A stretch of DNA of 64,000 nt from Allium sativum (GCA_030737875.1 CM060915.1:357675863-357739862), one strand, 5' to 3'; positions 39,501 to 52,300 are shown, counted from the first letter of the stretch. Notes: generated by a model not told the origin, from the letters alone. Program-made: numbers and translations.

Positions 39501-40131
39501 GAAAATCCTAGCAATGGGGGCCCACTCCGCAGTAATCCCCAAAAATTGTATCATCATGGCCCTAGGTCTAGGTTAGGGTGTGGGGCACGAATTACTGGGA
39601 TGGAGGTAAGCGACCAATAAACGACGGCCGGGTGGTACGCCGATGTAGTTCCGGACGGACTATGGTCGTGCACGTAGTCCGTATTTGGAGAAGTCACCCA
39701 TGGGTACCAGTAGATCGAGACTGTGCACTCATGTTTATGGTGTCCAGGGGTTGGCACCCTAGGGCTTGATACACCCGAAGGGTGGACCCGGCACAGTTCG
39801 ACTACAATTATGTTTAGGCCGTATTGACACCAACACATGACGAGTTAGGCTTAGGGAGCCGATCGACTAAACCGTTTGGTTGGACCTCGTGTTAGGGGCA
39901 CTTCATGTTATTGGGCCAAAGCTTGGGCCAAGGGATCAATACTTGTTTATTCAAGTCATGTTAGTTTGCTAGTACACCTGTGGTGCAAAACCCTTAAACC
40001 TGATTATGCGATGACACCTTTATCTACCTTGTTAGTTAATCATCATGCTAGTATGTTGTTATCCTTATGTTCATCCCTGCTGCTCATGCCAGTTAACTTT
40101 ATCAGTTTACATTGATTGTAGTAGGGCTTAC

Positions 40132-40189
40132 TCAGTCTTTTTGACTGACCTGTTTTCTTTCGCCTCTTTTCTTCCGTTCCCCCCCCCAG
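40132..40189 (+). promoter_or_regulatory. Conserved hairpin plus pyrimidine tract ending in CAG
   Basis: TCAGTC-TTTTT-GACTGA (40132-40148) is followed by a pyrimidine-rich run with seven or more Cs and CAGG at 40187-40190. The arrangement recurs in all A-family LTRs (CAG near 1433, 45152, 53367, 59714). It looks like a 3' splice acceptor; splicing is not shown. Confidence 0.4.
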
Positions 40190-40572
40190 GTTCTCAGGGA
40201 GGGAATATTGGAGCTTAGCTGGATTTCCGATCGCTTGCTTGTGGGATTTTAGCTCATGTACGGTCTTGACATGAAGCTAGCTATGGTTATCACTTATTTT
40301 GGGGATAGTACTTATGTATTTCAGTTTTTGCAGTAATGTTGTTTTTATCTAGACTTGCGTATTTGGAAAGTTAACATTGTGTTGTACCAGACTGGTTTTG
40401 AAATGGTTTGAAAATCTTCCGCTGTTTATCTATGTTATTTACTCTGTTTACATATATACATATGTTCTTGTTCTGCCTTGATATATCATTATGCATGTTT
40501 ACCTGATTCAAACGCCTCTCCAAAGTCAGAGTGCTTGCAAGAGTCACCCTGGCGGAGGCGGGGTGTTACATT

Positions 40573-40584
40573 TGGTATCAGAGC
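40573..40584 (+). other. A1 primer binding site (initiator Met tRNA type)
   Basis: TGGTATCAGAGC, two bases after the 5' LTR end. Confidence 0.95.
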
Positions 40585-40769
40585 ATATGGTTTACGAGAA
40601 GGAACAAAAAGGTTTTTGGAAAACTTTTGGAAAACTATTTTCAAAACCAAGTATAAAGTATTTTCCAAAGAAAAGTCTAGTTTATTTTAAAGGCTATTCC
40701 CCAAAAAGCCATTAGCAAGATCCCTTCGTTTTTCTCCATTCTGAATCTATCTTTTTCTTCGTTTTCAGT

Positions 40770-41528
40770 ATGACCGATAACTTTGCCATTCCGGAGGGAG
40801 TACACGTACCTGTTTGGTATAGGAGACTTTTGGAGGCTAGGGCGACCGAAGCCGGCCCCGCAAATATTACTCCTCCTCCGGTAGTTGATGTTCCTCCTCC
40901 TCCTGTCGCTGAGGTTCCTCTTCCTCCTTCCCCTCAGCATCCTCAAACTGACTTCGCAAAGATTTGCCAAGATTTTAAGGCGATGGGTTGCAAGAATTTC
41001 TTTGGAACCGAGACTTATGTAGAGGCAAGGAATTGGTTGAAAGAAACCGAAGATCTTTTTACCTTCTTTGATATAGATGACCGTAGGAAGGTTTTATTAG
41101 CAGTGTGGTTGCTAAAGGAAGAAGCTGCACGTTGGTGGGTGGTCACCACCGCTACTAGGCCAATTGAGACTTGGGATGACTTCCGGGGAAAGTTTGGACT
41201 AAGGTTCCTATCACTGAAGCAAGGGGACATGACTATTAGGGAATACATAGATAAGTTTAATCAACTGGCTCGGGTCGGTTTAGACTTGGTTAACACAGCT
41301 CCGAAGAAGGCCCTATACTTTGCTCTAGGATTAAACGAGCCATTACATGGTTTAGCCATGACTCATATACCCTTGGAGGCAACTTTTGAGAGTTTGGTGA
41401 ATATGGCCCTACTCAATGAAGAGAATAGGAGCGACAAGAAAGAGATCAAGATGAATGATAGAAGAGTAAGTGAAAGAGGAAGACGAGAGGCGACAATGAA
41501 ATGGGTTCCAACTCATATTTGGAAATAA
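40770..41528 (+). CDS. gag: Ty3/gypsy-type Gag protein, truncated (A1)
   Basis: A 252-residue frame starting 200 bases after the 5' LTR, at the first ATG of the long frame. Residues 1-50 are a variable head with a Pro/Val-rich stretch. Roughly residues 55-215 are a Retrotrans_gag (capsid) domain, recognised by NWLKETEDLF, WLLKEEAARWWVV, WDDFRGKF and REYIDKFNQLA. Capsid proteins of this family package the element RNA in cytoplasmic particles. The usual C-terminal CCHC zinc knuckle is absent: the frame runs from the acidic/basic segment after the capsid domain into the junction with the end-of-pol remnant and stops. The capsid region has no stops, so it may still be translatable, but no protease, RT or integrase accompanies it. 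The last ~30 residues probably do not belong to the original protein. Confidence 0.9.
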   Translation: MTDNFAIPEGVHVPVWYRRLLEARATEAGPANITPPPVVDVPPPPVAEVPLPPSPQHPQTDFAKICQDFKAMGCKNFFGTETYVEARNWLKETEDLFTFFDIDDRRKVLLAVWLLKEEAARWWVVTTATRPIETWDDFRGKFGLRFLSLKQGDMTIREYIDKFNQLARVGLDLVNTAPKKALYFALGLNEPLHGLAMTHIPLEATFESLVNMALLNEENRSDKKEIKMNDRRVSERGRREATMKWVPTHIWK

Positions 41529-41533
41529 GAGTT

Positions 41534-41655
41534 AAGAAGCTAAGAAATCATGAGGTAAAAGACGGTCAAAGCACAGTGGAGTTAAGCTCAAGTAAACGTG
41601 ACTTAAAAGATTGAAGGCTGGATACGCGCATCATATCTCTTTTTAAGAGCATATC
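41534..41655 (+). pseudogene. Remnant of the end of pol (integrase C-terminus / chromodomain)
   Basis: Frames broken by a +1 shift read LRNHEV (41540-41557) and TVKAQW (41562-41579), then a decayed tail with IRASYLFL spacing. This fits the LRN.E...VKVQW...EATWE.E..M...YP.LF signature at the C-terminus of chromoviral Pol. It begins only about 100 bases after the capsid domain, so an internal deletion removed nearly all of pol. The homologous remnant in A2 is at 54969-55090. Confidence 0.6.
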
Positions 41656-42446
41656 CTTGATCCTTGTTTTCCTGTGGAACTTACTCGCATGTTATCTTTT
41701 TACGTATATCCTCTCGGTCCCATTCTCGGTCCTATTTCTGTCGGGAGGTATGACTTATTGGCTAGTAATACATGTCAGGGTTTGAAGGGGTCCGTTAGGT
41801 TGACTAAACCTTTTGGGCTTTTATGGAATATGGGTTGGGTTAGGAAGGGATTTCTTGTAATCCAAAAAGGAGTATATCTTGCTTATCTTCCCGATCTCTT
41901 TGTAGAATATCTTTTGCTATCCATGTTTGTCTGGATTATCTAGTATATCGTGTTAATCTTGTCATGAGAACCTTAGGTAGAAACCCTTTGGATGAAGCAT
42001 GTGTTTGAAACATGTTATGCTTGATGTTTGCAAGTGGTTGCAAGTGTTTGCAAGTGGTTACTCGTGGATGCATTATACACGTTAGGCACTAGATCGGCTC
42101 ACACACTCCTCATATTGCATATGCATGAGTGTTTATGCTTATTCATGGATGAAAATTTTTGTGTTATCACATGGATGTTGCATATGGATGTATGTTATGT
42201 GCACGCATATAGATGTTATACATTATGTTAGGAATTGCATACATATGGATTCATTTCACTAACATAATTTGCATTGATGATATTTGCATTAGATAAGTAC
42301 ATATACACACACCTTTGCATATGTTCATACAACATTTAGAATCTTGTAAGGACAATGATTGCTCGTGGATGATGTTTTGAGTAGATGGATGTTGAATGGT
42401 AGGATACGTTCTTCCTAACTTGAAGATTTCAGGGACGAAATCCTTT
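41656..42446 (+). mobile_element. A1 3' untranslated interior
   Basis: Non-coding sequence between the pol remnant and the polypurine tract. It shares phrases with A2 55090-55695: TATCCTTGATCCTTGTTTT, ATCCTCTCGGTCC, GCATATGCA..AGT.TTTAT. Short open frames here are not supported as genes. Confidence 0.7.
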
Positions 42447-42459
42447 AAGGAGGGGAGAA
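42447..42459 (+). other. A1 polypurine tract
   Basis: AAGGAGGGGAGAA immediately before the 3' LTR. Confidence 0.9.
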
Positions 42460-45400
42460 TGTAACAACCCGTATTTTCAATAACCTGTTATAACATAAAT
42501 CGAGGCAGAATTTAATTCAAAAATCTGAATCAAGGGAAACGGGCTATGCCATTGCGTTCGTCTCGGAAAAATACGCGAAATAGAGTCCGAGTTTTCGAAA
42601 ATCGGAGTCCGTATGACCCGATTAAGGCCCAACGAAGTTTTCAGAAAATTTCAAAGTAAAAACAGATTTCAAGTTTGAATTTGGAAAATTGGGCCAGTTT
42701 GGGCCAGGCGGGAAAATTCCCGCCAGAGTACCCAAGTCAACAGCCCTGTCGACTTGGGAGTCGACTTGGTTGGACCCAAGTCGACAGCCCTGTCGACTTG
42801 GCTGTCGACTTGGTCCAGCCGGGCAGTTCTGCCTGGTGCACCATTTTGAGATTGTGTTGAGCTTGGGGGCCAGATTCGGTTTTGAGGGCTGAGATTGGAA
42901 CTAGGGTTTAATCCTAGGGTTGAAACTAGTCCTAATCTCTATAAATAAGGCCCTAACCTAACCCTAAATCATCATTATTCATTCATACAACTAAACTATG
43001 GCAAAATCAATCCTCTCATGGCCTCCACTCTCTTCATAAAATTCCTAAGAGATTTTCCATGCATACAAGTATTTTCAAGCTTGTATGAGCATCATTAGCT
43101 TGCATTCAAGTCAAGTTTCTATATTTGCATCATTAAGAAAGAGTTTTGATCATTTTGGCTCAAGGGTTTTGCTTGCATTTTGGGTTTATTTGATTGCATA
43201 AGGACTTTGGCATTGTAAGCCCTATTCTACTTTCATACTTAAACTCTAAAGTTAAATGTATGATATGCAAGTTTATCATGATGTAATATGCAAGTTTATA
43301 TGCAAGTTTACTATGCTAAGATATGCAAGTTTATCATGTTGTAATATGCAAGTTTATATGCAAGTATGTCATGTTATGATATGCAAGTTTATATGCAAGT
43401 TTACTATGCTAAGATATGCAAGTTTATCATGTTGTAATATGCAAGTTTATATGCAAGTATGTCATGTTATGATATGCAAGTTTATATGCAAGTATGCCAT
43501 GTTATGATATGCAAGTATGTTATGCAAGTTTGGGATGATCATCTTGTTCATGTTATCATGTTATGCAAGCTTATCTTGAGTATGTGAACATAAAGCTTCA
43601 AGCTTTAGGCTAAAGGTTGCATTTTGGCAACATGTAAGTTATCATATCCCTTATGATAACTTGCATGTGAGGCTAAATGCGAACTTATGGCCATTTCTAC
43701 ATGTCATTTAGCACCATGTATCACCAATATGCCAAGTTTGGTTTTATGCATGCTTTTGAGGCCTAAAAATGTAATATGCAAGTGTATGAACATATGAACA
43801 TTTCATATGCCACCATGTTAAACTTGTGGCTTCAATACCTTTATGTCATGATTATGCCAAGTTCCCTCTTTCTATCCTTTATGCGCTATTGCGATATGTA
43901 AGCGATGGGATTGCGTTTGGGGTTGGGTAAACTTAAAAGACATAAAAACATAAGCTTGGGAATTTACCTATTAAGTTAGGTCTACCCATTGGGAATTTAC
44001 CTATTAAGTTAGGTCTACCCAATTGCTTGAAAACTTGTAATGTGTTTTGGAAACATGATGGACATGACACTTAGAAAAGATAAGTGTGACCAACTCGAGG
44101 TTGGGTTGAGTTTGTAGCGTAAACCTACCCGGAACCGACCGGCTTAACTAGTTGCTACAAACAATAGGACCCAATGTGAGAAGTTGGCCATGTTGTACCT
44201 TGAACCCGAGGTTAAACCAAGTTGTGGTGTAAAGCTACCCGGACCCGCCCGGCTTAACTAGTAACCACAACAAGGTCTAATGTGAGAGGTTAAGACGCAT
44301 TAAATTAATTAATGCCTCGTGATTAGGGTTAAGTCATGGTCCACTTAATACTTAACCAATTTGGACTTGGTAGATTAATCAGGGTTAAGTCGTGAACTCA
44401 TCGTTACACTTAACCAAGTTAATCCATGATTAGCAAGAGGGTTAAACCGTACTTAACCCACTAGAAAATCCTAGCAATGGGGGCCCACTCCGCAGTAATC
44501 CCCAAAAATTGTATCATCATGGCCCTAGGTCTAGGTTAGGGTGTGGGGCACGAATTACTGGGATGGAGGTAAGCGACCAATAAACGACGGCCGGGTGGTA
44601 CGCCGATGTAGTTCCGGGCGGACTATGGTCGTGCACGTAGTCCGTATTTGGAGAAGTCACCCATGGGTACCAGTAGATCGAGACTGTGCACTCATGTTTA
44701 TGGTGTCCAGGGGTTGGCACCCTAGGGCTTGATACACCCGAAGGGTGGACCCGGCACAGTTCGACTACAATTATGTTTAGGCCGTATTGACACCAACACA
44801 TGACGAGTTAGGCTTAGGGAGCCGATCGACTAGACCGTTTGGTTGGACCTCGTGTTAGGGGCACTTCATGTTATTGGGCCAAAGCTTGGGCCAAGGGATC
44901 AATACTTGTTTATTCAAGTCATGTTAGTTTGCTAGTATACCTGTGGTGCAAAACCCTTAAACCTGATTATGCGATGACACCTTTATCTACCTTGTTAGTT
45001 AATCATCATGCTAGTATGTTGTTATCCTTATGTTCATCCCTGCTGCTCATGCCAGTTAACTTTATCAGTTTACATTGATTGTAGTAGGGCTTACTCAGTC
45101 TTTTTGACTGACCTGTTTTCTTTCGCCTCTTTTCTTCCGTTCCCCCCCCCAGGTTCTCAGGGAGGGAATATTGGAGCTTAGCTGGATTTCCGATCGCTTG
45201 CTTGTGGGATTTTAGCTCATGTACGGTCTTGACATGAAGCTAGCTATGGTTATCACTTATTTTGGGGATAGTACTTATGTATTTCAGTTTTTGCAGTAAT
45301 GTTGTTTTTATCTAGACTTGCGTATTTGGAAAGTTAATATTGTGTTGTACCAGACTGGTTTTGAAATGGTTTGAAAATCTTCCGCTGTTTATCTATGTTA

Positions 45401-45533
45401 TTTACTCTGTTTACATATATACATATGTTCTTGTTCTGCCTTGATATATCATTATGCATGTTTACCTGATTCAAACGCCTCTCCAAAGTCAGAGTGCTTG
45501 CAAGAGTCACCCTGGCGGAGGCAGGGTGTTACA
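42460..45533 (+). repeat. A1 3' LTR
   Basis: Near-identical partner of 37491-40570. Visible differences include loss of six bases at 42671 and a G-to-A change in the first GTCGAC palindrome (42738), which breaks that hairpin arm. The terminus reads GGCAGGGTGTTACA. Confidence 0.93.
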
Positions 45534-45538
45534 GTGAG

Positions 45539-47499
45539 GCTTGACATAGTCTCGTTACATAACTTATGCTTTACCCTTAAGCCATGTTTTGCTCTTCTAC
45601 AGCTCAGTCACTTGGTATGCAACATTTTCCTTTTATAACATATAATTGATAATCACTAACCATATCACCTTTGAGCTCATGTGTCTCAAAGAAGAGTGTT
45701 ATGCTAAGATAATATATTCTCTACCACAAAAAAAATATGTTTAGTAAAAGTCAATTAATACATTACAAAATATAATGTCAAGAACACATTCACACAAGTT
45801 CGTTCTGGATCTAAACGAAACCGAAGGCACCTTATTCCTTTTCATAATGGAGAGTGGCCCTTGCAAATCTAGAGATTCTCCAAGTATATTCACACCACTG
45901 CTACAATATAACCTCATAATGGGTGGCCGCCCATCTGAGACATCAACAAGCAGTCTTACGATGTGAAGATTCCCGGTCTTCAATCACCATCTTCAATTGT
46001 CTCTTCTTCATTATGTCGTATGATTATTCAGAATGGTTTTCAGTAGCAAGTCCTGATCCCATACTTCACGAATAATAAGAGTTATTCAAAAATTGTATGG
46101 ATATATTGGATGTCAGTTAACTTTCAACCCATATTTACTTTTGAAACTTATATTGATCATAAAAAAATCATTATTCCTTTGAAATGGTTTAACAAAGGTT
46201 GGATATTGATTGTTAAATTTAAATCTGTCAAAATTAATTATTAAGTAAAAAAACGTTACTAAAATACTACAAATAGGCTGTTTAAACTAATTTGATGAAA
46301 ATAACTTTAAAACTCTAAAAAAATCAAACTAAATCACATTGAAATGATTTATTATGATTTATCATAATTTTTCCATATTTTTAATAATTTTTATAAAGCC
46401 GTTTAAGTTGATTTCCATATTTGGTCACCAAACTGCACTACCGCTGTTATTATTGAAAATTTAATTGGAAATAACATAAAAAAATTCATCAAAATTGAAA
46501 AATTATTTTTCCATTTGAAAACTATCATTATAATCTTGCAAACGTTTTTTGTTTGAGGAAAATCCGACTTGAAATGAATCTGTTATGACAGTTTAAAGTC
46601 TACGGTCGAAATTTATGAACTATCGCTTTGCGACAAGCTCTATTCTAATCGTATTTTATATTTATAATAAAAATAATCTGATTCACTTCAAAATAGTTTA
46701 GAAAACTATTTGAAACATATATAAGACTATTTTAAAATAATATTTCAACTTTTTATTCATAAATTAAAATATTCATTTTAAATTAATATTGTAATATTAT
46801 TTAATTATTAAAATAATATTAAAAATTAATCTTTGAAAATCAGACTTTCCAGAATTCAATTTAAATAATATATAAGCTATTTGAAACCATCGGTTTGAGG
46901 TAAAACACTTTTTATATAGTCAAATTAAAATTCAATTTCAAAATCGACTTTAAATTCAATCTTTTAATCTTAAACACACCGGTTAACATGAAAACCTTAT
47001 TTAATAAAATTTCAATCTTTACAAAAGTTTCTCTAAACCATTTCAGTGTCGTTTCTATCCAATTTAGGATATCAAATTCCAACTTTCATTTTTCCACTAT
47101 ATTTATATGAATAAAATATTCATTTATATTACTCGATAAGCACGAGACTTAACCAATATCTGGATATCTCCACACAAATGTATGTAACATATGTAGTATA
47201 AACTAGTATCACTACTAACAATCATTACAACATCCATAACATACATTCAACCATCACATAATATGTATATCACACTATGTACATATAAGCATTCGGTAAA
47301 CAACGCTTACAATATGTTTAACATCTAACTAACAATTAATTAACATCCACCAACATAACATACATACTAAACAAATATAAGTGCAAGGTTTTTCACCGAG
47401 ATTCCACTCCACCAATCTTTACGGTAAGATTTCCTAGCTAACCGTTACCGCTTCAGATCGATAGTATATTTACACCGACTTCTTTATAATATTTTATGT
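45539..47499 (-). mobile_element. Old minus-strand B-like LTR, piece 4 and decayed AT-rich sequence
   Basis: 45820-46080 matches B1 3270-3510 in order (ACCGAAGGCACCTT, CCTTGCAAATC, CAATTGTCTCTTCTTCA-like, GGAATGGTTTTC-like). 46560-46680 resembles the B U3 start (CGACTTGAAA.GAAT.TG, CGAAATTTATGAACTA). 46870-47499 is AT-rich with B-like composition, but its place in the LTR is unclear. Short open frames at 45741-45983 are LTR sequence and not genes. Confidence 0.55.
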
Positions 47500-48290
47500 T
47501 GTTGATCAGCATTTTTGGAAAAATCCATCACAACTCAGATGGATCAAGACTCACTCTCAAAGACTGCAGAGTTGGCTCTTTCTCTTCAGGATCGACCTTT
47601 ATTTGGTTCGATTAACGATGGTTTGATCCAAACCATCCTAACCAAAGATGTAGATGTCCTTCGAGTCGGGTCTAGACTTCCATAATCTAGTCGGTCTATC
47701 GAATAGATTGATCCGTAAATATCGGACTGAACTTTGCGCAACAGGAGAAAGTCATATTCCTAAGGATACAGAATCGGTAAACAAAGACTTGCTCTACTTT
47801 TCATACACCAGATCTCGAACTCCACGCATGTCATATTCCTACCGCATGTTAGCTGGTAATATGGATCAAGCGACACATGGATGACCCAAAATCCGATGGT
47901 TGCCATGTAGCACACCGATCGATAAGGGGTTTTGCATATAAATATACCTTTCCAAAAATAAAAAAGGATTTTCTCTTATGAATAGTTCGTGGTTCGCATT
48001 CTAAAAATAGCCTATCGTATAATTTGATCAAAAATCATTATAACACAAGGATTTTGTGTATAGGTCACTTCTTTCTCTACTTTATTTCAATTAAAGCAAC
48101 TGTAACCTGTAATCGATAGTATAAACAGAGATTATAAAGTGGGCATAGGCTTGGTTGAAGCCGAACAACTATAAAATTATTGCATATTCCCTGTGTTTAT
48201 TTGTTTTCTTTTATATTATGTGATTATAATTGTGTGTGGATTACACACTTTGGGGGTTGACTATCACTAGACCAACTTTTGACGTCAACA
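47500..48290 (+). repeat. 5' LTR of the Tat-type element
   Basis: A 791-bp LTR matching 62133-62959: CAGATGGATCAAGACTCACT, TAGATGTCCTTC.AGTC, CACAAGGATTTTGTGTATA, TTTTGACGTCAACA. The pair is clearly diverged, so insertion is old. The following CTTTGAAGCACTAGG is not a primer site I recognise. Confidence 0.88.
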
Positions 48291-48353
48291 CTTTGAAGCA
48301 CTAGGAAGGGGTGAAAGCACGCACAACCACCTTCGACCATTTTCGAAGAAACA

Positions 48354-49362
48354 ATGGTAAAACAAAAGATGGATGTAACATCTTCCCATGCTCAAACTGT
48401 TAGCGCAGTAGACGCAGCAGCGGAGGCGAGCCTAGAGGCCTCCTCTCATGGGGAACCGTACAATACTTGACTAAGGACGAGATGGATAGAGTTCTGGCCG
48501 AACTTAAATCACAAATGGTGCACCAAGATGAACTCCTTAAACAGTAGCAGGAAAAGATGAACAATTTCTTTGCTCGGATCGATGGAAGGCTGAGCAACCC
48601 ACCATCACTCCCCGCAACAGGCAAAGCTTGGGCAACAACTACAATTCCAACTAATGATATTTGATCCCCAAATCGGTCAACCGCTTTTCCACCACCTGGA
48701 TCAACCTATCTTTCTGGACAATTGGGCCCTGGTTCGATTGAACATCCTGATTGCAGGATGAAACCTCCGGGTCGACCAGAGCCTAGTTCGATGCAACCTC
48801 TGATTCGATCCGATATCTTACCGCAAACTGGACTTATGCCGCCTCACATTCAACCTTACTAGCACGACGATCCAAGCTTAGCTGGGGGGAGCAACCCTCC
48901 GTCTCTCTAAGATTACTCTACCATATCAGTTCCCAATGCGGATGAGGGAAGCGTTACTGTAAAACATTCTGATATCGCCCTAGGCGGGGGCAATGCTGAA
49001 TGCCGAGCTGATATCGCTTATCCAAATCGGTCCAATCCTTCCGGCATGGATATGGTATGAACAAATACGCATGCCAACAAAGGGATCCCAGAAAATTTGG
49101 AACCTACAACAGAGGCTGCGGCACACCTTCATCCATCACTCGTGGGCCATACCGAACTGACATCAAGAACTCGACGCATGCTTCCACCCCGTATTGAGAA
49201 TCTCGCTGAAGCCACCAGTGCAGAATTGGATTCATGGAAACACTTCTCGAGGATTGGAATCAAATCGCCAGTATCATTAAGCGCTTCACCCGAGGCACTA
49301 CTTCTCAGAAGATGTGGACAACGTCCACCGCAGCCCTTTCACGTGGGAAATTAGGAACCCCC
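48354..49362 (+). pseudogene. gag: gag, 5' half, disrupted (Tat-type)
   Basis: A frame from ATG 48354 (MVKQKMDVTSS...) stops after about 38 residues. The likely continuation, +2 in phase from 48467, reads LTKDEMDRVLAELKSQMVHQ and looks helical, with a TAG stop at the codon after LLKQ. After much decayed sequence, 49311-49358 reads DVDNVHRSPFTWEI, matching the SPFT.EI phrase that precedes the capsid domain in Tat-type Gag. A2 interrupts here at CCCCC. With one CCCCC copy and A2 set aside, this frame is in phase with the part starting at 60063. Confidence 0.6.
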
Positions 49363-52300
49363 TGTAACAACCCGTATTTCGATAACATGTTAAGACGAGA
49401 ATCAAGGCAGAATTTAATTTTAAATTCTGAATCAAGTAAAATGGGCTCTGCCATTGCGTTCGTCTCGGAAAAATACGCGAAATAGAGTCTGAGTTTTCGA
49501 GAATCGGAGTCCGTATGACCAAGTTATGGTCCGACGAAGTTTTCAGAAAATTCAAGTTCAAAAACGAGTTCTAATTTCGGAAATTAGGGCTGGAGGGCTA
49601 GGCGGGAAAAATTCCCGCCAGGCACCCCAAGTCGACAGCCCTGTCGACTTGGGAGTCGACATGGCTTGACCCAAGTCGACAGCCCTGTCGACTTGGGGGT
49701 CGACTTATGGTGGCCGGGCAGTTTTGCCTAGTGCACCTACTTTCTGTCTTGGCTAGGTTTTTGGGCCTGCTTCGAAATCTGATGGTTCAGGTTGATCCTA
49801 GGGTTAATCCTAAGGTCCTAATCACTCCTAATCTCTATAAATAAGCCTCTAACCTACCCCTAACCCTCATTATTCATTCATGCAACTAAACTATGGCAAA
49901 AATTTTACTCTCATGGCCTCCACTCTCATTCTAAAAATTCCTAAGTAAATTTCTATGAGAGGTTTCATGATCATGTGAGTGTTAGAGAGTCTCTATGTTA
50001 GTATGAGAGCTTCTCAAGTTGATTTCAAGGCTAAAGCTTTGACCTTTGTTCATCAAGATGGTTTTTTTTTTATTGATTTGGAGCTTTCATCTTTGGGTTT
50101 TGGGATGATGGCATGCATAGGCTTTGTCTCAATCTTTAATTTAATCGATTTGTGCCTTCATAGCAATGTAAGCCCTTTCCCTACTCTTAGATATTAACTA
50201 TGAAGTTAAATGTTCATGTTGCAAGTTTGGGTTTGATCATTGAGTATGATACATGCTATCATGTCATGCAAGTTTATGAAGTCATTATCTTGATCTTGTG
50301 GGCTAAAAGCTACAACCTTTATGTTGAAATGTTGCATTATGCAACATGAGAACCCTCATAACCTTTATGCCAACTTGCATATGAAGTCATAACCCTTATA
50401 TGATGATATATGCGAGTTACTAGTCATCATTCCATGTCTTTTGTCACCATGATTCGCTTATGTGCCAAGTTTGGGTTTATGCATGTTTTTGAGGCTTAAG
50501 AATGTAACATGCAAGTTAATGAACACATTTGTGCCTCATTTGCCACCATGATTAACTTGTGGCTTAATATCCATTTTTGTCATGCCTTTGCCAAGTCTCT
50601 TCTTTTAATCCACTACGTTGTTGTGAACGTATATGCGAGTTTAAAAGCGTTGGGTTATGTTATGGGTAATTTCTAATGACATGAAATACAACTTGAAAAC
50701 ATGACTTGAAATATAACATGGAAGTTGACATGTGAGTATGTTTGAAAATATGAAATTGGGAATTTACCTATTAAGTTAGGTCTACCCATACTATGGAATT
50801 GGGAATTTACCTATTAAGTTAGGTCTACCCATATTCTTAAAAACTTGAATATGAACATGACACTAGACTAAACATGAAAGTGACCAACTCGAGGTTGGGT
50901 TGAGTTTGCAACGTAAAACTACCCGGAACCGACCGGCCTAACTAGTAGTTGCAAACAATAGGACCCAATGTGAGAAGTTGGTCATGTTGTGCTTGAACCC
51001 GAGGTTAGACCAAGTTGTGGTGTAAAGCTACCCGGAACCGACCGGCTTAACTAGTAACCACAACAAAGTCTAATGTGAGAGGTTGAGGTGCATTAAGTAA
51101 TTAATGCCACATGATAGGGTTAAGTTAATTTGATTAATGACTCTTAACCAAATATGACTTGGACAATGGGTTAAGTAAATTGATTAGGCCAATGATACCT
51201 AACAAAACATGACAAGGTTGGGTAGGTTAAGTAACTTGATTTGCCTAATGACACTTAACCATTTTTATACGACTAGTGGACGGGGTTAAGTTAACCAACA
51301 CTTAATCAATCCAACACGATAATTTGGTAAGATTAAGTAAGTTTTCTTAATGACACTTAACCGAAAGATACAGTTAATGGATGGGGTTAAGATTAGACTC
51401 AACTAGTCTAAACATGGAAATCAGATGGGGTTAAGTTAGCCTAGACTTAATTAATCCCACTTGGTAGTTTGATGGGGTTAAGTTAAACACTTAACTAATC
51501 TAACACGATGATTTGAAGTGGTTAAGTTAACCAACACTTAACCAATCTAACTCGGTAATTTTGAAGTGATTAAGTAACCTATACTTAAACACTCCAACTC
51601 GGTTATTTGATAAGGTTAAGTTAACCAATACTTAACCAATCTAACGTGATAACATGATAAGGCTAAGTAACGAATCGCTTAAATACGCTTGACCGATTTG
51701 ACTCAGTAATTTGATAGGGTCAGGTTAATATATACTTAACCAACTTGAGCATGGTTTGTAGGGTTAAGTCTTGAACTTGGATACTTAGCCAATTTTGACA
51801 TGATTTGTAGACGGGTTAAGTCATGAACTTAAGTGACACTTAATCCATTATGAAAACCCTAGTTCTGAGGATTAGGTGGATAACCGTAGTTAACAAGGAT
51901 AACGGGAATAAGGCTAAGTGGTAAATCTTAGTTGAAGAATAACTAAGTAATGATTCTTAGTCAAGGAAATTTAGACCAGTTCATAGATAGATGAGTAACC
52001 TGATACGGTAGGTCATTGTTTAAGTATGCGAGTAGGAGCAAGTATCTGATTTAGATAAAGGCTCCAGCGAACTGGGTAACGAAGCAGCGGCTTCGGGGAA
52101 CGTGAGGATATTCTTGGTATCCCTCTATGAGCTGCCAGGTGATCATACTAGGCTCATGAGAGGTTAAGGTCTGCGTTAGAAGAACCAAGAGTATGCCTTG
52201 GTTGCTATATGAGCGACCTAAAGACGGGGATGGATAGGGGATAGTCGACGATACACGGTCGTACCCTAGATAGCATTTCGTCAGGCTACCTACCATCTTT

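Larger units (their letters stand above)
37491..40570 (+). repeat. A1 5' LTR
   Basis: Starts TGTAACAACCCG and ends GGCGGGGTGTTACA. In order it holds an E2F-like palindrome, GTCGAC hairpins, a TATA box, an ATGCAAGT repeat, three GGTTAAG units and a pyrimidine tract with CAG. Confidence 0.93.
37491..45533 (+). mobile_element. A1: gag-only chromovirus-like LTR retrotransposon
   Basis: An 8.0-kb element with LTRs of 3080 and 3074 bp, an interior of 1889 bp and a perfect target duplication GTGAG (37486-37490 and 45534-45538). The interior has a primer binding site, an open gag frame, a decayed remnant of the very end of pol, and a polypurine tract. Protease, RT, RNase H and most of integrase are missing. 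The LTR copies look nearly identical. This fits the published class of terminal-repeat retrotransposons with a gag domain (TR-GAG), which depend on enzymes from a partner element. Confidence 0.92.

Noticed and set aside
45741..45983. 80-codon minus-strand frame
   Set aside because: The region aligns with B-LTR sequence near 3270-3510, so the frame is LTR-derived.
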